Program-made: the position numbers and the translations under genes
Part shown: positions 6,418-6,521 of the stretch, piece by piece
Position numbering within the stretch: position 1 is the stretch's first letter
How the letters are laid out: each line of letters starts with the position of its first letter
The notes under the pieces: generated by a model
What the model was told of the DNA's origin: nothing
What the model saw: only the letters and a program-made list of their open reading frames with translations
Database searches by the model: none
Origin: Ramlibacter sp.
Lineage (GTDB): Bacteria > Pseudomonadota > Gammaproteobacteria > Burkholderiales > Burkholderiaceae_C
Reading direction: 5' to 3'
Assembly (NCBI GenBank): GCA_023701085.1
Contig: JAMPXR010000145.1
Span: forward strand, 1 to 6,521
DNA: 6,521 nucleotides

Positions 6418-6521
6418 GCGGCCTTCAGGCGGGAAGGCTTCTTGCGGCCGGCCAGCACCTGCTGGATGTCCTGGCGGGCGCCCTCGATCAGCACGATGAT
6501 GGCCTTTTCGGCCTTCGCGGG
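6414..6521 (-). CDS. C-terminal end of a probable GntR/FadR-family (FCD domain) regulator, cut by the window edge
   Basis: The minus strand is open from the window end to a TGA at 6416-6414, giving 35 residues that begin PAKAEKAIIVLIEGARQDIQ and end with a basic tail GRKKPSRLKAA. The pattern of Ala-x-x-Ala-Ile spacing, then LIEGARQDIQQVL, resembles the last helix of FCD ligand-binding domains, where a DP-A-A-x-x-A-M-x-x-LI-x-x-A-x-x-D pattern is common. GntR/FadR regulators are frequent neighbours of TRAP and acid-sugar genes. Its stop overlaps the dctQ start (GTGA), so it is probably the first or an early gene of the same transcript and may control it. The identification rests on a short helix and context only; another helical protein is possible. 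That a gene ends here is well supported by codon pattern and the overlap. Confidence 0.55.
   Translation of the reverse strand, partial: PAKAEKAIIVLIEGARQDIQQVLAGRKKPSRLKAA

Overview
The window reads as chromosomal DNA of a GC-rich betaproteobacterium, most likely Burkholderiales of the Bordetella/Achromobacter (Alcaligenaceae) type. This rests on the strong G/C third-position bias, an RhlE helicase with a long Gly/Arg/Asn-rich tail, and a TRAP-transporter operon tied to an enolase-superfamily enzyme. The taxon is an inference from style, not from a marker gene. Coding density is very high: no gap exceeds about 120 bases, and no RNA gene, CRISPR array, insertion sequence or integrase is visible.

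Left part (1-2177, plus strand): the 3' end of a DEAD-box RNA helicase gene (rhlE), then a small Rossmann-fold NAD(P)-binding protein whose start is buried about 146 bases inside rhlE in another frame. After a 120-base gap with a hairpin comes a hemerythrin-like (HHE) protein with an excellent ribosome binding site and an apparently incomplete set of His ligands.

Right part (6521-2214, minus strand): a probable catabolic operon read right to left. It begins with the last 35 residues of what is probably a GntR/FadR-type regulator (cut by the window edge). Then follow the TRAP small permease (dctQ), the large permease (dctM), the periplasmic binding protein (dctP), and a mandelate racemase/muconate lactonizing enzyme-family member of the enolase superfamily. 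The regulator, dctQ and dctM are linked by two GTGA stop/start overlaps. dctP is separated by 43 bases with its own strong ribosome binding site. A perfect 11-bp inverted repeat lies between dctP and the enolase-superfamily gene. The last gene converges on the hemerythrin gene with a 36-base gap that holds a 14-bp G/C palindrome.

How it works together (inference): the TRAP system would import a hydroxy-acid or sugar acid, and the enolase-superfamily enzyme would dehydrate or epimerise it by abstracting the proton next to the carboxylate. The upstream regulator would sense the substrate or a product. The substrate cannot be read from the sequence. I do not see a clearly new biological system. 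The most unusual points are the out-of-frame overlap of two Gly-rich protein segments, the hemerythrin with a replaced ligand, and the Glu-x-His metal-ligand variant in an otherwise mandelate-racemase-spaced active site.
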